DNA of 64,000 nt, taken from Thinopyrum elongatum (lineage: Eukaryota > Streptophyta > Magnoliopsida > Poales > Poaceae). The stretch's first letter is position 1, and each line of letters begins with the position of its first letter. The notes under the pieces are model-generated. The model had not been told where the DNA came from, did no database searches, and saw only the letters and a program-made list of their open reading frames with translations. A program made the translations under genes and the position numbers. The stretch is from NCBI GenBank assembly GCA_011799875.1, contig CM022298.1:498989357-499053356 (forward strand), given 5' to 3'. Positions 43,380 to 53,989 of the stretch are shown here, in pieces.

Positions 43380-45624
43380 GCAACTCCAATGCGCAGATGC
43401 AAACGGACGCGGAATTGGTATGTTTTTGTCGGCTTGGGTCAGTTGTAGGGGCGGTGTCAGCCCTGTCTGCGCAAATTTAAATAGTGCGTCCAACCGACGA
43501 ACCTATTTGGTCCGCCTTGCCGTTTTTTGCCAAATTATCTAAATTTAGGCATTCTATGCATATTAATCAAACAAATAGATAAAAATAAAATGTTGCTCAT
43601 AATTAAACAAAATAAGTCACATAGTTTTACATCACAGTCTATAAAAATCTCATAGTTTACAACTAAATGAATTTAAAATTGTACCAAATACGTTCAAAGA
43701 AAAAGAGGAGGTATTTTTATTGGTTGCCTATGTGAATTCACATATGCTAAACCAAATTATTTTGAAATTGCATGTGAGTTGTCTAAAACACATTTCTTGA
43801 TTAAATTGGGTGAATTTTGCAAACGTTCCCGCTCCATACTCAAGCTCAACGTTTCACCCTAGAAATCCCACCCATGGTTAAAGATGTTGTCATCACGCTC
43901 ATCCTCTAAGATCATGTTGTGCATGATTACGCAAGTAGTCATCACATCCTAGATCCTCTGCTGGCTCCATGTTCTAGCAGGGTGTCGAACAATAGTCCAT
44001 CGAGATTGGAGCACACCAAAAAACACTTCACATCCTTCCTAGCACTCTCTTGTTCTTGGAAAACGTAGCCTTCTCTCCCACGGGATTAGAGATTATCTTA
44101 ACAATCATAGACTACTGAGGTTAGATACCATAAGATACGTAGTATTCCTTATTGTATTGGCGGCCATTGATCTCAAAGTTGACCTCTGGGGACTTGCCTT
44201 CCGAAAGCCTCTCGAACATCGGAGAGCGCTAAAACATCGGAGAGCACTAAAACACGTTGATGTCATTGTGAGAACCTGGCATGCCGAAAAAAGAGTGCCC
44301 AATCCAGAGATCTTGTGATGCCACAACTTCAAAATATGACCATGCAAGCTTTAACATGTCCCTTGTATTGACGCTGCCAAGCAATTGACAATTCTTCCAT
44401 ATTCAGTGCATATAGTATATACTTCCACGCATACCCGGAAAACCTCCTGTTTCATTGATCGCTAACAACCAGGTCATATACGCGCCATTTGGTTCTCTTA
44501 CTCCGGGCTAAACACTACAACTACGGCTTTGCAGAACCTGTACAATGATGCAAGACATGTGGACTCACTCATGCGGACGTACTCATCATAAGATCACTAG
44601 GAATTCCATATATGCAAGCATTCGAACAGCTGCAGTACATTTCTGATAAGATGAGAAGCCAACCATTTCAAGGGCATCATTCCTGCATTTGAAGTAATCA
44701 TCTTACGCCATCACTCTCTTCCGAATATGGTTGAACACATGTCTCGCCATCCGAAAGGGTCACCAAAAAAGCTTTGGAAGGAATAGTGGGTCTGAACTGG
44801 AAATAATCGTTGTAGAGTAGACAATGGCCGCTCTCTCTGTTACTATTCAACCCTGGAGCATGGCCAGGGACCGATCCCCTAAACCTTTGCCGCTGCCTAG
44901 CAATGTGCTCGTTGATGACTAAAGTAGCTATCACAACACCATCATCATCGTCGGACGATTCTTTGGACGATGAACATATGAAGTTGTTGCAAAAAAAAAC
45001 TCATATGAGCTGTCCACCTTGGTGAAATCGTACCTCGACCGAGTCGGGCAAACTGCTGAACACCTTGAGGGCGGCGAGGGGGGTGGGCGGTGACAAGTCG
45101 TGATAGGTGAATGGAGCCCTCCTTGGCCCGTCCACGGAGACAGAGGCAGCAGGGATGTCGATCCCCGCGTTCTTCGACGATGACCTTGGTGATAGCGGTG
45201 GGCTGCCTTCGATGGTCGAGGAGTAGATAGGCCGTGGATGCTGCAGCAACAACGACGTCAAAAGTGGGACAATGGATGTGACAAAAGGTGAGGTCGTCGC
45301 TGGATACGACAGCTAGGGGTGGGCCGGTGGCACATAGGCCAGAAGTGGCCGGTGGCGATGGCGTGGTGCTGGTTGGGGGAGGAGAATGGCATGTGTGCAA
45401 CAGATGGATAGACGAGGGGAGGACAAGGAGAGGATGTTGCGCGCGTCAGTTTTGTGTCCGCAGGGACATAAATTCGGTCTAAATTTGAGCCAGAAGTGGG
45501 TCCGAACAGACAAAAAAAAACTAATAGCCGTCCGTTTATATTGATACGTTGTGCCGTCTTTTCTACCCGTTTGGACGCAAACGAACGCGCACGGGGATCA
45601 AATGGGTCGGCTTTGGACTTGGCC
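43380..45624 (-). mobile_element. Second PIF/Harbinger element, decayed
   Basis: The boundaries are approximate. The left end reads GCAACTCCAATGCGCAGATG; the right end, read on the minus strand, starts GGCCAAGTCCAAAGCCGAC. These are similar enough to be diverged terminal inverted repeats. A 3-bp TSD (TTA/TAA type) cannot be confirmed. The transposase pseudogene occupies 43717-44934. The stretch 44935-45624 upstream holds GC-rich leader-like sequence without a recognisable gene; the long minus-strand ORF at 44945-45400 has no domain support. Confidence 0.6.
43717..44934 (-). pseudogene. PIF/Harbinger transposase pseudogene
   Basis: About 400 codons in several frames. The N-terminal part reads SVPGHAPGLNSNRESGHCLLYNDYF (from 44934), the standard start region of plant Harbinger transposases. 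Next come RHVFNHIRKRVMA and MVGFSSYQKCTAAVRMLAYG (about 44630-44740). The catalytic C-terminal part is ESARKDVKCFFGVLQSRW (about 44000-44065) and VMTTCVIMHNMILEDERDD (about 43895-43950). The end is HIGNQ plus stop at 43717-43719. Frameshifts and stops separate these blocks (for example a TAA in the RVMA region and a stop after PARTWSQQRI). The protein would have acted with a Myb-like partner; none is seen. Confidence 0.75.
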
Positions 45625-47017
45625 TTATATCACGGGGAGCTTGTCAATGGTAGTCGCTAGTGATAGGACTGTGCCTTTCGCGCTGCTCACTTTGCTTTGG
45701 TCTGGATGATTGCCCTCTGCCCGTCGTGTCGCGCGCGCGATCGCTACTTTCTTTGCTTCAGGAATGCTTACGTCGTTCGGTGATCGGACACGCCGTATCA
45801 CTACTCATCAAGCTCGAAAAATTGCAAGTCACGAATTATGCTCTCGACCACTATAAAGTGCGTGCATCTACCGAGACAACGTTTTAGGTCATCAACAACT
45901 TGGGTAAATTTTCGGCGTCGCAAAAGCCACACCTGTTTCCAAAAATGTAGAACCAGGGGAATTGACAGGCCGCGGCAATGCCTTAATTCCGCCCTTTTCT
46001 TTCCTGTTCGAGGAAACGGAAGAAGCGTTTATTTCGGGGTATGTCCGCGTGCACTGGATCTACTAGTATGAATTTCCCATTCATTTCACGAGCTAGTGCC
46101 CGCTAGTTGTCGTCTCTCCAGTCCAAGCCTATCAAAACAAAACGAGCTAGTAGTGCAAAGGCTCAAGGTTGATCACCTAATCAGCATAGGCTAACCACTT
46201 TAGGCCGTATCGACGTAGTTGATCGCCAAATGGACCTCACTGTCACTACTCAGTAATCACTTGCACCTTGTAATGTTAGGTAAGGGGGATTGGTTGATTG
46301 CGTACTACTGTATATTTTTTGCCAAAAGAAACGGAGCCGGTGCACGGCCGACCGTCCATTCATGACGGAGATGGCATAGTTTAGCTGCACATGAGACAAA
46401 CGCCGACCATGTGTTGTGCTCTTAATTTGTTTTAGTATCACTAGCGCAGCATTATGGCTTCTCCTGTTAGCTATTGTGCGGATGATCATATGACTGCAGA
46501 CAGACGGACGAAATGCGGGAAATGAGATTGATGATGTGAATGAGAAGCGTGAGCGGTCGACGTGGCAGCTTTAAAGGCTTTGATGGCGCCACGCATTCGC
46601 GCACCGTTTGCTACAGTAATAATAATCCAAGGCAGGGTGATCATGTCATCGTCATCTCATCTCTCTCTGGGGTGCGGGTGCCGGTGCCGGTGCCGGGCGG
46701 ACTAAACTGATGGTCACGTCGGTCGAATCATTAAGCACGGGACGGCTAGGAAGAGCAACGTATATGGTACTACCACTATTTGGCCTGGCGGCATGCAGTA
46801 CACGTAACCGAGGTGGATGATGATACGTAAAAAGAATGGAAGCCTGGCCTAAGACGGAACTAATTTCTCCCAGGGAGAGGCGCGCGTCGGGGCGTCCGTG
46901 TCAAGCGGATATCTGGTCCAGGAACCAAGACCATCATATTAATCCTGGGGACGCGTGCATGAGCCGTTAGAGATGCATCGAGCGGCCAAGCGGTACCATC
47001 CATCATTATAACACATG
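45625..47017. other. Unassigned low-copy-looking sequence
   Basis: No recognisable protein, RNA or transposon terminus. Base composition is balanced, with simple patches such as a GCGCGC run near 45732 and GGTGCCGGTGCCGGTGCCGG near 46680. ORFs are short and unconserved. This is one of the few stretches that may be unique DNA. Confidence 0.5.
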
Positions 47018-47172
47018 CCTTGTTGCGGAAATTTCTTGCAACACACATCTTTTTATTGAATTTTTTGCAACAAACATCTTGTTGTAGTTTTGTTTTCAAC
47101 AAACATCTTGTTGCAAAATTATTTTAGAATTTTTCTGCAACAACCGTCTTGTTGCGGATTTCTGTTTGCAAG
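47018..47172. repeat. Short direct repeat of CTTGTTGC/GCAACA palindromes
   Basis: Four to five units of roughly 40-45 bp, each containing GCAACAAACATCTTGTTGC-like text, with T-rich spacers between them. Each unit can pair with itself. A single further GTTGTTG/CAACAAC pair is seen near 47230. Confidence 0.65.
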
Positions 47173-47858
47173 GAAGGACTTATATTTCTAAAAAGCGAAG
47201 CCGCGTAGTAATCGTTTGCCGCCAAGATTTACAACAACACCGTTGTTGTTGAAATAAGTGCTTGCACTTGGCTTTATGCTGAGAATGCGTGGCACGCAAC
47301 GGAGGTGACAGACGCACCGGATTATCAACCGGCTGAGGGCAATCGTTTTTCTTAATCATGTCGGCATTCAAGGGCAATCTTGTCCAACCTGGCCTGATCG
47401 GTCAGATTTGTCAGGGTCGATGCTGGCCCCTCATAGATATCTCCATCCGTCTCGCCTTAAGGGCTCGCGCGTATAGGCCGGCCTGTAAGAGCTGTCGCTC
47501 GCTCGCTAGTTCAGTCAGTTACTTGCTCCATTGTCTAAAAAAAGAGTTGCTCGCTCGTTCTAAATGCGTGTTTGGTCTAGTATTTTTTTTCTTTTTATGG
47601 TTTCCTTTTTTCTTCATCGGTTTTCTGTTTCTTTCATTTTCTTTTGTTTCTTTCACAGTTTTTACCGAAGGTTTTTTTTTTCATTGTATATTTTTCATAT
47701 ATACCACCAAAAAATTGTATGTACATGTTAAATATTTTTCAAATACATGATTAAAATTTTGAAAACTATATTCCTTGATGTATACTTTTTATATATACAT
47801 TGTACATTGTTTGTATACAACAGACACATTTTTATATACAAGTTTAATATTTTGAAAA
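47173..47858. other. Non-coding, increasingly T-rich sequence
   Basis: Nothing recognisable. The ORF at 47358-47750 ends in T-run encoded Phe repeats and is not credible. Around 47500-47560 there are GCTCGCTCG repeats. Confidence 0.5.
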
Positions 47859-48168
47859 GAGTAAAATACAATGGAGGTCCTAAAAGTATTCCAAATGTGT
47901 AAAGTAAGTCCTAAAGGTTTGAAATCGTTCACCACGGGTTCTATATGTGTATTTTGCCCGTGACTTTTAGGATCTACTCCCTCTGTTCCTAAATATAAGT
48001 CCTTAGTTATATTTAGGAATGGAGGGAGTACTTGACACACTTGAAATACTTTTAGGACCCGCAGTGAATGACTTACACACATTTCAGATCCGTGGTGAAC
48101 GATTTTAAGCTTTTAGGACCTACTCGACACACTTAGATTAGTTTTAGGACCTCCAGTGTATTTTACTT
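47859..48168. mobile_element. MITE of about 310 bp with 25-bp terminal inverted repeats
   Basis: The left end reads AGTAAAATACAATGGAGGTC and continues CTAAAA; the right end read inversely is AGTAAAATACACTGGAGGTC then CTAAAA, with one mismatch. The flanks TTTTGAAAA at 47850-47858 and 48169-48177 form a possible 9-bp TSD, which would suit a Mutator-type MITE. The AT-rich flanks weaken that evidence. No coding capacity. Confidence 0.65.
47977..48028. mobile_element. Stowaway-type MITE relic (52 bp) nested in the MITE
   Basis: CTCCCTCTGTTCCTAAATAT at the left and its inverse ending ATTTAGGAATGGAGGGAG at the right, with TA on both sides (47975-47976, 48029-48030). These are the termini of Triticeae Stowaway (Tc1/Mariner) MITEs. 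The normal interior is almost entirely missing. Confidence 0.8.
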
Positions 48169-48870
48169 TTTTGAAAATATATGATCGATATTTTTTAAAA
48201 CATTTTTTATGTCTACTTTTTTAATCAACATTGTAAAAAAATGCACCAGGCATATTTTATATATACATGTTTAACTTTATTTCCAAATTCATGATTAATA
48301 TTTATCTTAAACATATATATGTTTGATGTCAACTTTTTTCATAACTATTCTACATTTTTTGTATACATCAGAAATTTTTTATATACATGTTTAACATTGT
48401 CTAAATACATGATTAACATTTTCAACTTGTTTTTTTATGTCTACTTTTTTCCATGCACATTGTTTATATTTTCTAATACATAGGAAACATTTTTTCTATA
48501 CAAATTTAACATTTTATAAATGAAGTATTACATTTTATAGGAAAAATAGAAAACATATTTTTTAATTTTTTTTCCATACACACTGTACATTTTTCTATAC
48601 ATTGGAAACATTTTTTGTAAACACATTTAACATTTTTTATTGCATGAATATTTTCTAAACATTTTATATAAAGTTATTTTAATAATAGAAATATTCAGAA
48701 TATGTTGAAATAGAAGAAGAAGTAAAAAAACTAATGCAAAAAATTAAAAAAATAGAAAAAAACGCTGAAGGCATGTGTCCACGCAGGGTCGGCCCAATCG
48801 GGCAGCTGTCTGAAGCAAGACGTCCTACTGTCTCGCTTCAGGTGAAATATAGGCGAGCCCATCTCTCGCG
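48169..48870. other. AT-rich degenerate repeat region
   Basis: Loose repeats of ATACATGTTTAACATTTT and CTACTTTTTTCCATACACATTGTACA type, then A-rich sequence leading into the first palindromic repeat block. No gene or clear transposon end. Confidence 0.5.
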
Positions 48871-49170
48871 GAAGCAAAACCATGCCTCTCACAGAAGAAA
48901 AATAAAGAAAAAACGCGTGTTTTTTTTCGTTTCTGAGAGACACGAGTAAGAAGTAAAACCGTGTCTCTCGCGGAAGCAAAACCGTGCCTGAAAGAAAAAA
49001 AATTGCGTTTTTTCCGTTTCCGAGAGGCACGGCCGTACCTCTCGCGGAAGCAAAACCGTGCCTCTCACGTTAGAGAAAAAAGAGAAAGCGTGTTATTTTA
49101 CTGTTTCCGAGAGGCACGGCCGTGCCTCTTAGGGAAGCAAAAGCGTGCCTCTCAAGAAAGGAAAAAATAT
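48871..49170. repeat. Palindromic GAGAGGCACGGCCGTGCCTCTC repeats, first block
   Basis: About four units of roughly 80-110 bp. Each has CGAGAGGCACGG(C)CGTGCCTCTCGCG, then GAAGCAAAACCGTGCCTCTC, an A-rich stretch and TTTTCGTTTCC. The core is a near-perfect palindrome. Long ORFs over it arise from the repeat and are not genes. Confidence 0.8.
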
Positions 49171-49612
49171 GTTTATTTGCGAAAAGAAAATCAATTTTTT
49201 GTCAAAAAGCTAAGAAAGACCAGTGGAAAACCAAAAAGTCAAAAAAATAGAAAAAAACTATCTAAAAAACCGAAAACGCATGCGGAAAATAAAAAATTCT
49301 GAGGGAGCGCCAGAGCGTAACACGTGGCGAAGGCTGAGAGCGCGCCAAGTGGTCGTTGGGAGGCTTCTGAAGGAGCGTCGTCAACCAGTTGCTCTCGTGA
49401 ACACCCCCGTGCTGAGCTAGGCCGGCCCATATTCCCTTCGGTTTCTATGTTAATCTGGCGTAGAAAAGAGCGAGCGATAGCCAACTAGACCAATCATATC
49501 TATGTGGTTATCTACAACCTTTTAACTCCTTTGTTCTTTTTTCTTCTTTCTTTTTTTATTTTTCTTATTCCATTTCCTTTTTCTAATTCGACGAAAAAGA
49601 TTAACTGAGTAT

Positions 49613-49915
49613 TATGAACGTTTTTTCAAATCCGATGAACTTTTTTCAAAATCAATGAACTTTTTTCAATGTACTTTTTTCAAATCCGATGAACTTTTTC
49701 TAAGAATCGATGAACAATTTTTTAAGGTTGCGCACTCTTTTTGAAAACCGATGAACTTCTTTCAAAATCAGTGCACAATTTTTTTCAAATTCGATGAACT
49801 TTTTTCAAATTCAAGTAACTTTTTTTAAATGGATGAACTTCTTTTAAATTCATGAACAATTTTGAAGTTTGCGAACTTTTGTTCAAAATTCATGAACATT
49901 TTTGAATTCATGTGT
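49613..49915. repeat. GATGAACTTTTTTCAAA degenerate array
   Basis: Irregular tandem units of about 20-25 bp, consensus TCAAATTCGATGAACTTTTT, drifting in length and sequence. No coding potential. Confidence 0.75.
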
Positions 49916-50394
49916 TCTTTCTATTTTTGATTTTTTTGGATTTTTGAGAAAAATCTTTTTTTTAAAGTCAATGGTTGACCTGTCAACCGTGATCAAGCTA
50001 ACGAGGCGACGTGCACTGTGACTTTTTTGAGATGCGTGCACCGTGATCGAGCGAACGAGGCGACATGTGGGAGGAGCGTAGGCGACCTAGGTCGGCCCTG
50101 TTCACGGGCTCGTGGGCTCCCACACAAATACTATATGGTGCTCTAAGGGCCCGTTACAGGGTTAGTTGTACAGAGCGCACACACCTCGTCTACGATGGGC
50201 CAATCCATTTTCCTTTTAATAAACTGTTGCAAAAAGGCAACCTGAGATGGGATTCAACCCGCGCCCCAGGTGTTTATAACCAACCCAGCCACATCACCTT
50301 CTGTGATTAGGTACATCTTCCTCCCTCTTTTGTTCTTTCCTTTTCCTTTTTCCCTTTTTTTCTTTTCTCTTTTGTTCTTTCTTTTATTTTTATT

Positions 50395-51250
50395 TTTTTC
50401 AAACTCACAGATTTTTCTTCAAAATTTATGAACGTTTTTCAATTTTCTGAACCTTTTTTTAAATTCGTAACCTTTTTCAAAGTTGATGAACTTTCTTCAA
50501 ATTTGATGAATTTTGTTTCAAAATCAATCAACTTTTTCTTAAAATTGATGAACTTTTTTCAAACTGGATGAACTTTTTTGATTTCGTGAACTTTTTGTTC
50601 AAATTCGATGTACCTTTTCAAATTTGATGTCCTTTTTCAAATCCAATGATTTTTTTCCAAATTAGGTGAACTTTTTTCCAAACTCGATGATTTATTTTTT
50701 CAAATTCGCTGAACTTTTTTAAAAAATTTACGATCTTTTTTCAAATCGATGAACTTTTTATCAAATTCAATGAACTTTTTCTCAAAATTGATGAACTTTT
50801 TTTAAACTAGATGAACTTATTTAATTTTGTGAACTTTTCGATCAAATCGAGGAACTTTTTCAAATTTGATGTACTTTTTTCAAATTCGATGAACTTTTTA
50901 TTAAATTAGGTGATTTTTTTTTCAAACTCGATGAACTTTCTCAAATTCAATGAACTTTTTTTTCAAAACTGATGAACTCTTTTCTCAAAATTGTTGAACA
51001 TTTTTTATTTTGTGAACTTTCTTTTCTAACTCGTTTAACTTTTTCAAATTAGATGACCTTTCTTGAAATTCAATTAACTTTTTTTCAAAATTGATGAACT
51101 TGTTTTTCAAAATCGATGAACTCTTTCAAAATTATGAACTTTTTTCAAAATCAATGAACATTTTTTTTTCAAATTCATGAACTTTTCTGAAGTTTTTGGG
51201 CTTTTCTTTCATATTTCATGAACCTTTTTTAATTCACAAATTTTTTAGAT
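50395..51250. repeat. GATGAACTTTTTTCAAA degenerate array (long)
   Basis: About 35-40 degenerate units of the same 20-25 bp motif as 49613-49915. It is followed by TTGACAGGTCAACCGGTCAACC (51273-51294), a palindrome-rich boundary also present near 54915-54950. Confidence 0.75.
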
Positions 51251-51416
51251 TTTTCCAAAAAAAAAATCAATAGTTGACAGGTCAACCGGTCAACCGAGAT
51301 AGAGCGAATGGGGCGATCGAGCGAACATGGACAGGGACAAGCGAATGAGGCGACATGGGCCGGCCCAGTTTGCTGGCGTGTGGGCGCTTGAACCGGTAAC
51401 CGGCGCTAAAGGCGCC

Positions 51417-52416
51417 TGTCGTGGGTTTGTCACGGCAGATGTCCTGGAAAAAGGACTAAGTCTGGAAGCCATCACAACTACGAGGTCGCTTGAGAGGGGT
51501 TGACCGAGAAACGAAAGACACAAGTTTACCCAGGTTCGGCCCCTCACGGTGGAGGTAAAGACCTACTTCCTGCTTGATTGATATTGCTGGAAATCTCGAT
51601 TACAAGGACGCGGAATTGCTAACCTAGCTCTCGATTGATTGTAACTTAAGTATTTTTGTCCTTGGAGCTCCCCTTTATATAACACATCGAGTCCCTAGGT
51701 TTACAACAGTATCCGGTTCGCAATACAACTCGTGTTGTGTTATGTTTCCTACTTGTTCCCCAAACAAGGATGATCTTCATACACGGGCCTTCGTCAAGCT
51801 GGACCGTCCAGGCGCCTCCGTGAGCCGGCCTTCACTTAATCTTCCAAGCCTCCGCCACGTGATGACCAGCCGGGCCGAAGCGACCCACGAGCCGGTGAGC
51901 TCTAGGCCGGGTCATTTCTCCTGCCAGGTCATAGTGCTGGGAAATATCCCCAAATTAGCCCGCAATTTAGCTTGGATTTATCCATGCTAAATTATATTCT
52001 AAAAATAAAAAATTTAAAAGGCAGAATATCAAAAATAAATCCGAGTTTTAATTCATCAGGCTAGAAATGCTGCTCTTGCGATTCTTGCCCTTTTCTCTTC
52101 ATATATCTTGGCCAGGTCAAGTGGTTTAGCCGGCTTACGAGGCGTTTCCACACTTAGTCTCTTTCCGTCCTGTGCCATTCCATGACATCACTTGTCCATT
52201 TCCCGAATTCAGGAGATGACATCATAACGGATCTTTGAGTAGATATGTGTTGTCTTGTTAGGCACGAGAATCGAGGTGTCCTTTTAGCAAAAATTCAATA
52301 TGCACCCTGGGGCTTCGCGACTGCTGTCTCGGGTTCCAAATCCTTACAAATAACACAACGGACCACCCGGACCTCTTTTACCCTTTCTTCATTTGCTTCT
52401 TCTTCTTCTTCTTCCT
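51417..52416 (+). other. Promoter-bearing terminal segment, first copy
   Basis: Starts with the hairpin TGTCGTG-GGTTTGT-CACGGCA and runs through sequence typical of Triticeae element ends. In the second copy (55036-56030) the equivalent TATA region reads TTATAAATAACAC; here it reads TTACAAATAACAC (about 52344-52356), so the box is damaged. The segment does not lead into a gene here but into the second duplicate. Confidence 0.6.
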
Positions 52417-52700
52417 GAAGCAAAACCATGCCTCTCGCGGAAGCAAAACCATGCCTGTCATAGAAAAAAAGAGAAAACGTGTTTTTTTCGTTTCCGAGAG
52501 GCATGGTCGTGCCTCTCGCGAAAGCAAAACCGTGCCCGGAAGAAAAAAAACGCATTTTTTTCGTTTCCGAAAGACACGGTCGTACCTCTCACGGAAGCAA
52601 AACTGTGCCTCTCGCGTTAAAAAAAAAGAAACCATATTTTTTACCGTTTCCTAGAGGCACGGCCGGCCTATTGCGGAAGTAAAACCGTGCCTCTCACAGA
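52417..52700. repeat. Palindromic GAGAGGCACGG repeats, second block
   Basis: Three to four units homologous to 48871-49170. The palindrome arms are more diverged (GAGAGGCATGGTCGTGCCTC, AAGACACGGTCGTACCTC). Confidence 0.78.
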
Positions 52701-53156
52701 AGAAAAAAACGCGCTTATTTGCAAAAAAAATCATTTTTTTTTCAAAAATCTAAGAAAGACCAGTGAAAAACCAAATAGTCAAAAAACCCGGGAAAATCTA
52801 TCTAAAAAACCGAAAACGCGTGCGAAAAATAAAAAATCCGAAGGGAGCGTCCAGAGCACGACACGTGGCGGAGGCTGAGAGCGCGCCAAGTGGTTGTTGG
52901 GAGGCTTTCGAAGGAGCGTTCGTCAACCAGTTGCTCTCGCGCACACCCCTGTGCCGAGCTGGGCCGACCCTATTCCCTTCCGTTTCTATGTTATTCTGGC
53001 GCAAAAAAGAGTAAGCGATAGCCAACTAGACCAATCACATCTATGTGGTTATCTACAACCTTTTTATTCCTTTGTACTTCTTTTTTCTTTCTTTTTTATT
53101 TTTATTTTTCTTATTCCTTTTCCTTTGTCAAATTCGACAAAAAAGGTTAACCTAGT

Positions 53157-53510
53157 GTTACGAACATTTTTCAAATCCGGTGAACTTTTTCCAAAATTTG
53201 ATGAACTTTTTTTAATGTATTTTTTTCAAATCCGATGAAATTTTTCTAAGAATAGATGAATATATTTTTAAGCTTGCGCACTTTTTTTGAAAACAGATGA
53301 ACTTTTTTCAAAATCGGTGAACATTTTTTTCAAATTCGATGAATTTTTCAAATTATTTATGAACTTTTTTCAAAATCGATGAACTTTTTTCAAATTTGAG
53401 ATTTTTTTAAATGGATGAACTTCTTTTAAATTCGTGAACAATTTTTAAGTTTGTGAACTTTTATTCAAAATTCGTGAACATTTTTGAATTCATGTGTTTT
53501 TTTATATTTT
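53157..53510. repeat. GATGAACTTTTTTCAAA degenerate array, second copy
   Basis: Homologous to 49613-49915, with additional units. Followed by GTCAATGGTTGACTGGTCAACC as in the first copy. Confidence 0.75.
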
Positions 53511-53821
53511 TTTTAAATATTATTTTCTTAAAAGTCAATGGTTGACTGGTCAACCGCGATCAAGCTAACGAGGCCACGTGCACCGTGATTTTTTGAGATG
53601 CGTGCATCGTGATCAAGCGAACGAGGCCACATGTGGGAGGAGCGTACGAGGCGACCTGGGTCGGCCTAGTTCACGGGCTCGTCGGCTCGCAGGCAAATAC
53701 TATACGGTGCTCTAAGCTCCCGTTATAGGGTTAGCGGCACACGGCACACACACCCCGTCCGCGATGGGCCAGTCCATTTTCATTTTTTCCTTTTTCTAAA
53801 CTGCTGCAAAAAGGCAACTTG

Positions 53822-53890
53822 AGATGGGATTCAAACCCGCACCCCACGGGTTCACTCAAACACACGATAACCAACCCAGCCACATCACCT
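53822..53890 (-). other. tRNA-promoter-like motif (possible SINE head)
   Basis: On the minus strand TGGCTGGGTTGG (about 53871-53882) resembles a pol III A box, and GGTTTGAATCC (about 53827-53837) resembles a B box. Their starts are about 45 nt apart, close to tRNA spacing. The flanking bases do not form a good acceptor or T stem, so it is not a functional tRNA gene. The first duplicate (about 50246-50303) has a shortened version with a defective B box. Confidence 0.3.
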
Positions 53891-53989
53891 TCTGTGATTA
53901 GGTACATCTTCTTCCCTCTTTTGTTCTTTCCTTTTCCTTTTTTTCTTTTTTTCTTTTCTCTTTTGTTCTTTCTTTTATTTTTCTTTTCT

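Larger units (their letters stand above)
48871..52416. repeat. Tandem duplication of about 3.6 kb, first copy
   Basis: Order of parts: palindromic short repeats (48871-49170), a block with CACGTGGCGAAGGCTGAGAGC (about 49321), a GATGAACTTTTT array (49613-49915), a centre with tRNA-promoter-like motif (about 50220-50310), a longer array (50395-51250), and a terminal segment with hairpin TGTCGTGGGTTTGTCACGGCA (51417-52416). The same order recurs at 52417-56030 in the same orientation with scattered substitutions and small indels. The junction follows a TTC microsatellite (52394-52415). Confidence 0.85.

Noticed and set aside
44945..45400. Minus-strand ORF of 151 codons as a host gene or Harbinger ORF1
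   Set aside because: Proline/serine-rich composition without a Myb-like domain; it falls in the leader region of a decayed Harbinger element.
45625..47017. Promoter or exon of a host gene
   Set aside because: No coding frame, splice pattern or conserved motif supports a gene; left as unassigned sequence.
47358..47750. 130-codon ORF with a hydrophobic C-terminus, as a membrane protein
   Set aside because: The hydrophobic end is encoded by T-runs in AT-rich DNA; no conserved start context or motif.
53822..53890. Functional tRNA gene
   Set aside because: A and B boxes are suggestive, but acceptor and T stems do not pair and the other duplicate lacks an intact B box.
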